Assembly: GCA_029582165.1 (NCBI GenBank)
Contig: CM055875.1
Location: forward strand, 13,369,968-13,433,967
Length of the DNA: 64,000 nucleotides
Direction: 5' to 3'
DNA from: Portulaca oleracea
Lineage: Eukaryota; Streptophyta; Magnoliopsida; Caryophyllales; Portulacaceae
A program made the translations under genes and the position numbers. Each line of letters starts with the position of its first letter. Within the stretch, counting starts at the first letter, position 1. Below the pieces are notes generated by a model that saw only the letters and a list, made by a program, of their open reading frames with translations, ran no database searches and was not told the DNA's origin. This document shows, in pieces, positions 23,690 to 34,286 of the stretch.

Positions 23690-24044
23690 TTAGAACGTAT
23701 AAGCCATCACTACGATACCCCTTCCCAACAAATACCCCATTACGAAGGATAACAATTTTTCCAGCCTTTTGGTTCACCTCAAAACCAGCAACATAAAGGA
23801 GGCTACTAGAAACTAGATTTCTACGAAGGAAAGGGACATACAACACATTGTTCAAGCATAAAGGTTTTCCAGAAGTAAATTTAAGGATAACTTTCCCTTT
23901 ACCCAGTATCGCAGTAGTGGAAGAATTGCCCATGAAGACATGTTCACCATCAGGAACCTCTTCAAAGTCATGCATCATATTCTTGTTAGTGTAGAAATGT
24001 CTAGTTGCTCCATTGTCCAGAATCCACTCGTTGTTGTTAATCAC
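23601..24044 (-). pseudogene. copia 2 protease and start of integrase
   Basis: The protease active site is WILDNGATRHFY, with catalytic Asp intact. The usual copia GKGKVILKF and LCLNNVLYVPFLRRNLVSSSLL strands follow. The end is VNLWHGRLGH, the HxH half of the integrase zinc finger. It is out of frame with gag (break near 24050) and with the rest of integrase. Confidence 0.9.
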
Positions 24045-24048
24045 GAGA

Positions 24049-25032
24049 TTAGCCTTCCACAGTTACTGCACAGAATACTTCAGTCTCCTTAGTCAGATTA
24101 GCTTGATTACTATTCTGTCCAGCGGGTTTCTGGTGGGTTTGAACTGCTCCTTTGCGCTGATTGCACTGATATGCCTTGTGGCCAGGTTTTCCACAGACAT
24201 AACAGAGAGCCTTTTGCTTCTGGATTTTAAAATTAGGCTTGTTCAGTTGTTTCTGATGCTTGGATTGGTTTTGATCTTTCTTATTCTTTCCTTTGAACCT
24301 GTCTTTATTAGCAGGAACATAAGATTCAACCAGGTTAGCTTTAACAGAATTCAAAGAGAGAGAAGACATCTTATCTTTCAAAGGATTTGCTTCCTCAGTT
24401 CTCATGTGGCTGATTAACTCTTGAAGTGTCAGATCCTTCTTCTTGTGCTTGAGATGATTCCTATAGTCACTCCAGGATGGTGGAAACTTCTCAATCAGCA
24501 CATTTGCTCGCAATATCTCGCACATCTTCATCCCTTCATTAAGAACTTCAGCACACAGGTTCTCATATACATGAACTTGCTCCAAAATAGGTTTGTCATC
24601 TACAATCTGGAATTGCAATCACTTGCCAACGACATATTTCTTCTTTCCAGCATCATCAGCGCCATACTTGATCTCGAGCTTGTTCCATATAGTCTTCGCA
24701 GATTTGAAATTGACGAGCAAATCGGACAGAGGGTTCGACATGTTGTTGAGAAGATAACTCCGTGCGACTTTGTTGTCTTTCTCCAGTTTCTTTTTGGCAT
24801 TCTCATATAGTGGAACAACAGGGGTTCTTGGAACAGTAGCGATTTGCTCAGGATCGTTCTGAGGAGGTGGTGTTGGTGCTTCTGGATCTTCAAGATGAGG
24901 TGAGGACAACACATAATCAATCTATAACTGTTCAAGACAGAGCAATAACTTTTGGGACCATCGTTTGAAGTTGGTTCCATCGAAAGGCTCAATTTTGTAG
25001 ATCTCAGCGAGGGTTTTAGGAAGAGCAGCCAT
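24049..25032 (-). pseudogene. copia 2 gag
   Basis: The ATG at 25030-25032 gives MAALPKTLAEIYKIEPFDGT, a typical copia gag start. It lies 21 bases after the 5' LTR end. The capsid region includes SAKTIWNKLEIKYGADDAGKK, LTLQELISHMRTEE and a CCHC zinc knuckle (CYVCGKPGHKAYQC). In-frame stops at about 24924 and 24619 break it. The rest is in one frame to 24049. Gag packages the element RNA. Confidence 0.88.
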
Positions 25033-25053
25033 TGACAATAATCGCTTTCAAAT

Positions 25054-25492
25054 TGTTGGAAAAATCAAGGCTGCTGGGAAAGAAACGAATCAAGGCTGTG
25101 GAGAACACAAGAAAACTAAGCCGTGGAAGAACCACTGCCTTGAAAGCGATTACGGCCCGACCTCGGTGCGATCGGGTGTCGGTCGCTCCCGAGGTTAACT
25201 CAGTTATCCGGGACACGTGCACTCGTGGCAAGGATATGGAGTATGCTGGTGTGCCCAGAAGGGAAGAGGAGAGGAGAAGAGAATTGTATTCGATGATGAA
25301 CACAGTCCTCCAGAGGCTCCAATTTGTAGGAGAAACTGGAAGCCAACAGCCACAAAAAACAGGAACTAGAAAGGAGATAAAAAGGAGGAACCACAAAATT
25401 GAATGACTAAAAATGGAAAACAACTACATTTAGCCATTACTCCAATTGAATGACTAAAAAAGGAAAACAACTACATTTAGCCATTACCAACA
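25054..25492 (-). repeat. 5' LTR of the second copia element
   Basis: This 439-bp partner of 2365-2828 begins and ends with the same inverted termini. GGAAT follows at 25493-25497, matching the base run before 2365. Confidence 0.92.
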
Positions 25493-25786
25493 GGAATATG
25501 TGTGGAATTAGAAATCTAGGAGGATAGGTATGGAATTAGAATCTGAATTCAAGTTGTTTTGCGAGAATTGGAATGGAACCAAAACTCCAATCAAGGAAGA
25601 AGTTTGTTTGGCCATCAATCATGAAATGGAATCAAATTTAATTTATGTCAAGATAGTTTTATGACATAGTAGATTGCATCTGTAGTATTGTAATTCACTA
25701 ATTTTTAATCGTTAATATAATGCTAAAATTATATTAATTAATCCTTATTAGAAAAAAGCAAAACATTAAAAATAAATACTTCCTCC
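25493..25786. other. flank of copia 2; no gene seen
   Basis: This is the continuation of the pre-insertion target (2277-2364 is its left part). It has short GGAATTAGAAT-like repeats on both sides of the insertion and may be an old MITE. No coding frame was recognised. Confidence 0.4.
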
Positions 25787-26013
25787 ATCCCAATTAATTT
25801 GTCCAATTTACATTTTCATGGTCTTCTATGCAACACTTTGACCGCTAATTTTTCATGGTTTATCTTAGCAAGACTAATAATATTGTATTCAGGTAAAAAT
25901 ATTTTTCATTACAAATCTAACAGTGGTAGTCTTTTATAATAACTCAACATATAATTTGATAAATTAATGGTCAAAATTTGAAAATTTTGACCTAATTAAT
26001 TGTAGGAGGTAAA
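25787..26013. mobile_element. degenerate Stowaway-like MITE
   Basis: The left end TACTTCCTCCATCCCAATTA and the right end AATTAATTGTAGGAGGTA form imperfect inverted repeats of the kind seen in Stowaway elements. The interior is AT-rich with an ATTTGAAAATTTTGA hairpin. The right border overlaps a possible LTR start at 26001, so the limits are approximate. Confidence 0.55.
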
Positions 26014-27294
26014 AAATTGTCCGCAAATCACAAAATGACATGTGGAAATAAATTAAATTTATTTTGGCCAATTATATTCGACATGTGTTAAATTAATTTC
26101 GGCGGTCTATTTAATTAAATATTAAATGACAATGCATTTTGGCCAATAACATCATGACACGTGTCAATTATGATGCCAAAAATAGTTATTATTTCTTCAT
26201 TTTAAAATAAAGGAATAACTATTTAATTTGGGTCCAGACCCAAAACCCAGCTAAAACCCTAGGCCTCCAGAGCCTATATAGAGGGATTCTCTGCCTCATT
26301 TTCAACACACTCGGCAGTCTACATCTGACATTCGGCATTCTGCACTCCAAAGGATTCAGAAGATCGAACTGCAAGCAACCTCCAGCTACCAAGCGTTAAG
26401 GATCAAGGTTGACAAAAGCTCAAGATCAAAAGCTCCAAGTTTTCTGAACGGTCAAGAAGTACAGCTGAGTTCTTTAACTTAACCTGCATTCGAGATCGAG
26501 ATTAAGCGTCCGCGCCCTCAGCTCACCCAAGTTTTAGGAGATTGAATAAGAGGATTACTTTATTGTATTTAATACAAAGATTGTACTCGCATAAATTCGA
26601 ATATTAATACAAAAATTAAATTTGTCTATTTTTCTCGTCTTTATTTATTTTAGACTATAAATTTGTGTTTACAAATTTGGCACGCTTGGAGGGACGACTC
26701 TGCCTCTCATATCTTTCTCCAAGAAGTGCAGTTCATCTTTGACTCAAGCGACGTGATGGAACCCAAGAAAGTTGTCTCTCAACCCTCAACAAGGAGGATG
26801 GCTCAAGCTTCATCCCAGGGGTCTGTAACTGAAAGTGCTACATCAAGCGGAGTAATGACTTGAAGGATGGCGAAGGTTGTCGTCACTGCTGTTGTAATTT
26901 CTATTGCGCAGGGGGAATCAACTACGAAGGCACCAACTCCGTCACAGAAGAATTTGGTTGTTGACTCCAACCTGCAGAGAGTGCCTCAATAGGCTCCTCG
27001 CTCTTGGAAGTCAGGCACTGTAATCACCTTCGACTCAATCATGGCTATCCAGCATAGAATGGACAAACTCCAAACTCACATCAACCCGATCTTCGAGTTT
27101 GAGAGCTTTGAAGGTCATGACTACTCCAACGAAGATTCTTCCCCAATGTCTGAATAGGAATCTATCTTCTCGTAAGCTGAGATTGAGTTTACTCAAGCTG
27201 TCATCATGTCATAGATGACAATTGGCGCTTCCAACATGGAGGAAAGGATAGCCGAATTAGAGGCTACGCTTAGAAGGCTCGCTATGAGAAGGTT
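26014..27294 (+). mobile_element. 5' end of a Ty3/gypsy-like element: LTR, primer site and gag remnant
   Basis: An LTR-like region has a TATA box (gcctatatagagg, about 26270) and a long transcribed leader, and ends TTTACA at 26673. Next comes TTTGGCACGCTTGGAGGGAC, a recognised plant primer-site pattern. A broken gag start follows (MEPKKVVSQPSTRRMAQASS), with several stops. The last part gives SNMEERIAELEATLRRL, a short coiled coil typical of these gag N-termini. The rest of the element is missing, replaced at about 27295 by an unrelated LTR. The left LTR border is not defined. Confidence 0.6.
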
Positions 27295-29771
27295 AAGATA
27301 TGTTAAGATTTTGCTTTGCATGTATGAAATATAGTCAATGATGAAAGATTCTGATTGTTTTTGGTGTTGAAAATTTAGCTATCATGCTTAAGAAGTGATT
27401 GGAGAAAGATTAGTGTAGTATAATTATGATTAAAGTACATGCAAGCCCAAACAAAGTGCAGTTTTCATGTCTGGTTGCAATATGAAATTTCCAAGGAATA
27501 TAAAGTGTGATTTTTACCCGGTTTGATTAGGTAGCCTAAGATGTTAGCTAACACCCGGTTTTTGAATTACGGAATTCCGATTTGTATATCAAAAGTTATG
27601 GCCGAAACCGTGAAGAGATGCAAGTAATGAAGAGTTCTAAGGTCAGCCTAAAAATGCATGTTTTTCGTTGGGTTAGAAATATCTTCGGTTTAAGTGTTCA
27701 ACATAAGAGTTGTAGAGGATTTACCTATCTTTCTGGAAAGGTAAAATTCGTAGTCATACGATATCGGGAGTGAAAGTTAGGAGTCACCAAATCAGAGTCA
27801 GTAATATGAAATTATCCAGAAAATTCAGGTGACTGCCTTATGTTCATAGACAAATTCCGGCTCTTTCCCATGCCCAAATCAAGTTATGGTCAACATGAAT
27901 GTTTTAGAATGTTCTCCAAGCTTTCCGTAGATAGCTTGCACGCCCCAAACCAATGTATATAACTTGAGTTATAACCCTCCGAATAATCGATGTTTATAAT
28001 TGCATTTTCTGGGAAGCTTGGTAAGATGGTAGTTTTTGGCCTCCGTAACCACAGCTTTGACCTTCACAATCAACTAGAAAGTTGTATTACACGAGCTTAA
28101 CTTTCCAAAATGTCCCCATGCTTAATGATACGTTACTTGTGGGAGAAGTTATGACCTTCCGAGTGGACCATAAGATACAAGTTTAGTTACTTAATAATCC
28201 TAGAATTTTACTAGATCATTCTTGTTTACTCTCTTCCAAGTTAGGTTCTAACTTATGATTCCTATTCTTTCTTAAGTGTCCTTAAGAAGTCATTGCGCTC
28301 AACTGTTCAGGTCCCTACGAGTTTAAGTGTGTAAGTTGCATTGTCCGGGTGCGTATATTGTCTGTAACTTCTAAGTTACTTTTACGATTTATTCACGCTT
28401 TGTGAATTATTTACTTAAGATTCATGTTGTCTACTTTCGATTTTCACGTATCTTGGTCAAGTAAGTAAGCTTTCATGTGAGTTTTGTACTAAGGTATGTG
28501 TTATAAAATAGTTTGTTCTTTATCTTACTTTAAATAGTTAAGTTCAACTCTTTTTATTAAACCATTTATGCTACATAAGTTCAAGCTTTGTCCAAGAGCA
28601 TGTTTGGTTTATTTAAGATTATGGTTTTATTGATCAATAGACTAGTTATGACGAGTTTTAAGTGAGTAAGATTGTAAGTTTTTCCCTTATAAGATTAAAT
28701 AAAGGCCTCGTCCATGTTAATTGTGTCTTAGGGCACACCTGGAAATCCGTGCCTGAGTGCACACCATGTTAACCGTGCCTTAGTGCACCCCAAGATAATC
28801 GTGTCTCCGTACACACCAGGACAGTTCGTGCCATAAGTACACCCAATGGAAAATCTGGCCAGTACAGGATAATATCCAATATCCGGATCTCCCGATCGGT
28901 CCGGGTATGCGCACACGGAGGCTTAGCCGATGATCGCAAGTAGGGGACCTCTAAGATAAACCTATAGCAACAAAGTTTTTAGTAAATCAAGTATCCAAGT
29001 TATTTACGTTAAAGTGAAGCCTTATGAATGTCTTATAGTTTTTCCAAGCCTTGATCTTTTGAATTTAAAGATTCGGTTTTACAGTTTAACTCAATGTTTG
29101 ATTCATGTGCTTCTAAAGTTATGTTTTCGTTAAGCTCAAAGGGGAGAACACTGTCAAGTTTTGTTCTACTTAAGAAGGTCTCCTTATAATACAAAGTTCA
29201 AGATTAAGTTAATTTGGGAGTTGCATCCTGGTTTTATGTACCAGTTAAACGTGACCGTCCTTTGAAAGTTATGTTTATATTTACTGTTACTTTCTTTCTT
29301 TTTGGTTTTTAAATGTTGGAACCGCGCGATAACTAAGGTAAATTTCAAAATAATTCTTACATTTTAGGAATATACGTACTGAGTTTATCTCACTCTTCGT
29401 TTTTCCTCTATTTCGTTTTACGAAATCCAACTAAGGGTAAAGACAAAGCACCCGAAGGACGAACCCCTAGGCCTGCATAATACGACAAAGGTGATTGGAA
29501 GTCTTATGTTTTTAAACGAAGGAGACTTGTTTTTGTGTAGGTTATGTATTATGATGGATCTAGGAGTCTCTGTTGAAGATTATTTAAGTTCAAGTATGTA
29601 TGATAGTTGGGTTGTGTTGTAATTAAGTAAACATATGTTTTGGGTTCGAGTATAGCCTGTCCACTTCTATGGACGGTGTTAATGTCGTCAGGTACTATTT
29701 TCGATGTGCTAATCATTAGGTTAGGTGAGTCATTAGTTTAATCTAGTGATTAATGACCTGGGGGTGTTACA
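27295..29771 (+). repeat. 5'-truncated LTR related to the Tekay element at 37107
   Basis: From about 27480 on, the sequence follows the Tekay LTRs with heavy divergence. Shared landmarks are GCTAACACCCGG, the hairpin array at 28723-28843, the CCCGATCGGTCCGGGTATGC block at about 28890, and the end ACCTGGGGGTGTTACA at 29771. The left third of the LTR is absent and no internal region follows. It is an old fragment of a sister family. Confidence 0.8.
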
Positions 29772-30984
29772 TATGGAGAGTAACTTTCGAAGTGACAACA
29801 CCCAACACCTTTTGGGGCTTCACCATATATTTGCACGTTGCAAAAGTCCTAGTCTTGCTAGGAATTTCATAAGGCCACTTTTGTACATGACTCGACTTTT
29901 GGGGGCTTAACCATACATATTGCGTATCACCTACTGCTAAGTTTTCAGAACATATGTTGTGAGTTAAACATATGACTCTTAATCCAATATGCTTTTTCAC
30001 AATACCTCTTACATATAGATTATTTAGGCTTAGTGTTAGGATAAAAGATTTTCCCTTTACCATATGACCTAGGCATGTTCATGGTGAATCTCAATAGCAC
30101 CATGGGTTTCATTAAGCATATGACCTACAAGTTGCACATGATCTAAGTTGTGAAGAATGAATTTTGCGTATGCTCAGTCTTTTTTTTATGTCCACCTAAT
30201 AGATTAGAGCATTGATGAACCGTTCTGAGAGCGAATACCAATAATGTTGATTAGGGGTTAGCATATGCAAGCAAAACATATGAATTAAGCCCTATTTGTA
30301 AGGTAGGTTTGGTGTTTAGCCTTTATTCTTGATTTTTCATATTGAAGAACATATCTGTTGGTGCTAAGATCCTTATTGTTTTTCTCCGAGAGTAATTGAT
30401 CAGATGAGTTTTTTAACGAATAACACTTCCTTGCGATCGGTTACAATGCCGCGTAAATAGACATTTATGCTTTTGGGTTGAGTTGTTTTCGAGGCCTATT
30501 GGGCTACTATGCAATCTAAAACAGTACCTAAGGTCCTAAGGTCAATTCTATTCATTCAAAAGCATTTAAACAGGTAGCATGAATATTTATATGATGATAT
30601 TCCTAAGGCTCGGAGGGTTAAGGTTGTCGGTACGCATGAGATTACCTCGGTGCATTCGTTGACTATGTGGAGTGCATAAACCTTGAATGGATGAGGGTCT
30701 GCATGGTTGGATTTAGAAACCAACGGCTCGATTGATGTAGTGCATCTTTCATAATATTGATATTTAGGCATCTGAGTGGGTAAAAGGGTCAAATCTAATC
30801 ATGTGCCATATCTGAGGGCTCTCGTGCCATCACCAGGCCACAAGTAGATTGACAATACAATATGTCTAGAGTAACTAAAAAAAGATGAAATAAATTAATT
30901 TTACTCTTATTCTCATTAAAAACTAATCCAATTTTTTCAAGCTTTAACTCTATTAAGTTAAGTCCCCAGTGGCATCGCAAATTT
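29772..30984 (-). other. leader and primer binding site of an older Tat-like element
   Basis: No coding frame is convincing. The stretch 30502-30528 and the 90 bases before 30984 match the leader of the Tat element at 18402-19701. A primer-site motif lies at 30961-30978 (AGTCCCCAGTGGCATCGC on the + strand). The gag-pol part of that element is not in the window; its place is taken by the truncated LTR. Confidence 0.65.
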
Positions 30985-31085
30985 TGTAGGCACTGATGTT
31001 GCCCATTGGGATCGAGATAACTACATCACTATTGTAAGAGTCAAAAGGGTTTGCTTAATCTTAAAATTTACCTAAGGGGCAAGGG
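30985..31085 (-). repeat. old Tat-like 5' LTR, first fragment
   Basis: It begins TGTAGGCACT right after the primer site. It follows the start of the younger Tat LTR up to GCTTAATC...CCTAAGG, where an insertion of about 21 kb begins. It resumes near 52511 and ends ATATCTACA at 53497. Confidence 0.65.
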
Positions 31086-31142
31086 GCAATTTAGCCATCC
31101 TTAGAGTCTATAAAATTGAATGAGAAGGTAAGGTAGAGTAAA

Positions 31143-32545
31143 ATTAATTTTGGGTAAAGTTTAGTAAATTTAGATAATTTTGGGTAAATTTAGATAAGTT
31201 TATCCATTGTGAGAATTGTAAATTTGGGTAATTTTGTTATATTTGGGTAGATTTATGTAAGTAATATTTGTGAATCACATTATCAAATCCATACAGGTAA
31301 TTCAAGGATAAATAATTAGAAGAAAACAAAATTGATTAATATTAAAATAAATATTTTAGGAACTGAAGGTTGTAACCGGTCGGTTACAATGTTAAATCCC
31401 CCCCCTCGAATATTCTTCGCCACCCCCTCTTTTATTGGCGTCGCCCCCTTTTGTTCAAAATTTTCACTAATACCCCCACCATGGCCACCCACCCCATTCT
31501 CTCTAACACTCACTCTCACTCTCCTCTCTTTCTGTACAAACTCTGTACTCTCTCTCAAGCTCAACCACCACCACCACCTGACAACCGCAGTCATACACCG
31601 AAGTCGGAAAAACTCGCTGGAAAAAGCTATATTTGTGTGTTAATAATATTAATAATATTATTATTTTAATATTAATATTAAAAATTTTCTAACAACAATC
31701 TTATTATTTTGATTTATTATAATTAATATAAATATTTTCAGTATTATTTAAATACAAAAATATTTTTTAAAAAAACAATCCCGAAACTCCCCAAGATGGC
31801 GTCCTTGCCAAGGCGAGGACGCCATCTTGGGGTATTTTGGCCTTGTTCTTCAGTTTTTTGGGCCATTTTTCGACGATTATAACCCCCAACCTAAATCTCA
31901 TTTTCAAATTTAACAATCTATCATCAAAAACTAACTTTTTAATACCCTAAACACTATAAATTCATTTAAAAAATTCAAACACAAAAACATAGCTTTTTCC
32001 GACGAGTTTTTTCGACTTCGGTGCATGGCTGCGGTTGTCGGGTGGCGGTGGTTGAGCTTGAGAGAGAGTAGAGAGATTGTACAGGTAGAGATGAGAGTGA
32101 GAGTGAGTGTTAGAGAGAATGGGGTGGGTGGCCAAGGTGGGAGTATTAGTGGAAAATTTTGAACAAAAGGGGGCGACGTTAATGAAAGAGGGGGCAGAGA
32201 AGAATATTCGAGGAGGGGAGGGATTTAACATTGTAACCGACCGGTTACAACCTTCAGTTCCTAAAATATTTATTTTGGTTCTGTTCGTTCTTAACATGCT
32301 TATCTTAATCAATTTTGTTTTCTTCTAATTATTTATCCTTGATTTGCCTGTATGGATTTGATAATGTGATTCACAAGGTTCAATGAGTCCTAAGAGCCTA
32401 TAAACTTCATTGGTAAACTGTAGGTAAATATTACTTACCTAAATCTACCCAAATTTTCCTATACTTCCCCAAATATACCAAAATTACCAAAATTTACAAT
32501 TCTCACAATGGATAAACTTATCTAAATTTACCCAGACTTATCTAA
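31143..32545. mobile_element. foldback element with ~490-bp inverted arms
   Basis: The arm from about 31143 to 31640 recurs inverted from about 31975 to 32545. Shared landmarks include GATAAGTTTATCCATTGTGA, GTAACCGGTCGGTTAC (31373 and 32236), GGCGTCGCCCCCTTTTG-like sequence, and GACAACCGCAG. The loop of about 330 bases holds a near-perfect hairpin (31789-31832). No transposase is encoded. The arms resemble the MULE-like end at 52385-52510, so it is probably a non-autonomous Mutator-type or foldback element. Confidence 0.75.
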
Positions 32546-32639
32546 ATATACCACTACTGCTGCTGCTGCTACTACTATTACTACTACTCATCTTGTTGTT
32601 GATGCTGCTACTACTATTACTATTACTCATGTTGTTATT

Positions 32640-33240
32640 GTTTGAGAGTTTAGAGTTTAGAATTTAGGGTTTAGGGTTCAGGATTTAGGGATTAGAGTTT
32701 TAGGATTGTCTCATAACATCATGCTAAAAATGTATATAAGTAAATTTGCATACTTATCTTATAATTTAACCCAAATTTATCTCATAACAAAATACAAAAT
32801 TTTCGGGTTAAGTTATGAGAAAGGCATGCAATTATGTTTTTGTATACAAAATTTGAGGATTTAGAGTTTAGGGTTGTGTCATAACATCATGATAAAAATA
32901 TATACAAATAAAATTTACATGATTTTCTCATAACTTATCCCCAATTTTTCTCATAGCAAAATCCAAAAAAGTTTGGGTTAAGTTATGAGAAAAGCATGCA
33001 AGTATATTTTTGTGAATGAAATTTTTGGATTTAGGGTTTAGGGTCTAGGGTTATATGATAACATCACAGTAAATAAATATAAACATAAATTTGCATGCTT
33101 TCCTCATAGGTTAACAAAAACGTTTCTCATAACATCACATAAAAATATAGAAAAGTTTAGGGTTAACTTATGAGAAAAACAAACAAATATATTTTTTTGT
33201 TTGGCATTTTATGATTGGGGTTTAGGGTTTATAATTAAAT
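32640..33240. repeat. ~170-bp tandem repeat with telomere-like TTTAGGG blocks
   Basis: The phrase ATAACATCA recurs at 32713, 32881 and 33058. Each unit has TTTAGGGTTTAGGG-like sequence and an inverted pair (GCATG..CTCATAACTTA and TAAGTTATGAG..CATGC). CTA/CTG-rich trinucleotides precede it at 32555-32640. Confidence 0.75.
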
Positions 33241-33409
33241 TAGGTAGGTTTGTTGTGATAATGTTGTTTACAGTCAAGTTTACATTCTTTAGTATGGAAA
33301 AACTTATAATCAAGATTATCTTTTCCGTATTATTTTGACTGTGAACTTGAAACTAAATGTAATTTATTATTTTTTTGAGTTAGTATAAAATTAAGTTAGT
33401 GTAAGATCT

Positions 33410-33795
33410 GAGAGTAAGTAGTTAGTAAATGAATTGGTTAACTTAATTAAACGGATGTGCCTAAAAGGGTATTCGACGTTGTGGTTAAGAATGAAGTGCA
33501 GAAGGTCTACATATAGGTCATCAAACGCTTGTCAAATAAGAATGCAGGTGTTGATGCATTCTTGATACCAACCAAATATATATAGAACGAACACCGAGGA
33601 AATCAAGAATCGAGTTCCTTGTTGGTCGTCGTATAAGCGGTTGGTATCTAGAATGCATCTACACCTGCTTTCTTATTTCGCGAGCATATGATGACCTATA
33701 TGTAGACCTTCTGTACTTTGTTCTTAAAAACAGTGACAAATATCCTTTTAGGCACATGTTAATTAAGTTAACTAATTCAGTTCCTATCTACCTAC
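33410..33795. repeat. long imperfect inverted repeat (hairpin, ~160-bp arms)
   Basis: Left-arm landmarks GATGTGCCTAAAAGG, GAAGGTCTACATATAGGTCATC and GAATGCATtcTTGATACCAACC-like sequence recur inverted between 33625 and 33795. The loop is about 60 bases. No coding sequence is present. It may be a MITE or a small-RNA hairpin. Confidence 0.75.
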
Positions 33796-33913
33796 CCTCA
33801 AATCATATAATAACTTAAGGGTGTGCTAATTCAAACGAGATAAAATTGCAAATCACAACAATTCAAGTGGGTTTACAACAAGTTTAGGGTTTTTTGGGTT
33901 TAGCATTCAAATG

Positions 33914-33915
<2 letters not shown>

Positions 33916-33959
<44 letters not shown>

Positions 33960-33979
33960 GTTACTACTATTATTATTAC

Positions 33980-34028
<49 letters not shown>

Positions 34029-34029
34029 T
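33916..34029. repeat. (TTA)n microsatellite
   Basis: An ATT/TTA trinucleotide run of about 114 bases, with a few ACT interruptions. Confidence 0.95.
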
Positions 34030-34286
34030 GAATAATATGAACTTTTGCACCATAGTAGACTAAACAATACGCCATCGAGTTAAGTTGAACTTAACTCGGT
34101 GGCGGTCTGACGTGGCGCTAGAGACACGCGCTTGGTTGTTTTGACTTTGCCACGTCAGCTTTGACTTTCCACATAAGCACCCCCCTCTATCTCTCTCTCT
34201 CTCTCTCTCTCTCCCTTCCTCTTCATCATCTCCACTTCTTTTTTCTCTCTCTAAAAATCCCACATCGTCAGTCCACATTGCGTGCG

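Larger units (their letters stand above)
2365..25492 (-). mobile_element. Ty1/copia retrotransposon, complete but split by a nested element
   Basis: Two LTRs in the same orientation (2365-2828 and 25054-25492) begin TGTTGG and end CCAACA. They are flanked by the direct repeat GGAAT at 2360-2364 and 25493-25497. Between them, on the - strand, lie gag, protease, integrase, RT and RNase H (copia order), then a polypurine tract (AGTGGGGGAT) at the 3' LTR. The span is 23.1 kb, but 3668-21233 is a separate insertion in RNase H, leaving an element of about 5.6 kb. It has several stops and frameshifts, so it can no longer move by itself. Confidence 0.95.

Noticed and set aside
2365..25492. A single giant 23-kb copia element
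   Set aside because: A complete Ty3/gypsy element with its own LTRs and target duplication accounts for 17.6 kb of it.
31332..31669. Small + and - strand frames in the foldback arms
   Set aside because: They are CT-rich low-complexity reading of inverted repeats, mirrored in the other arm.
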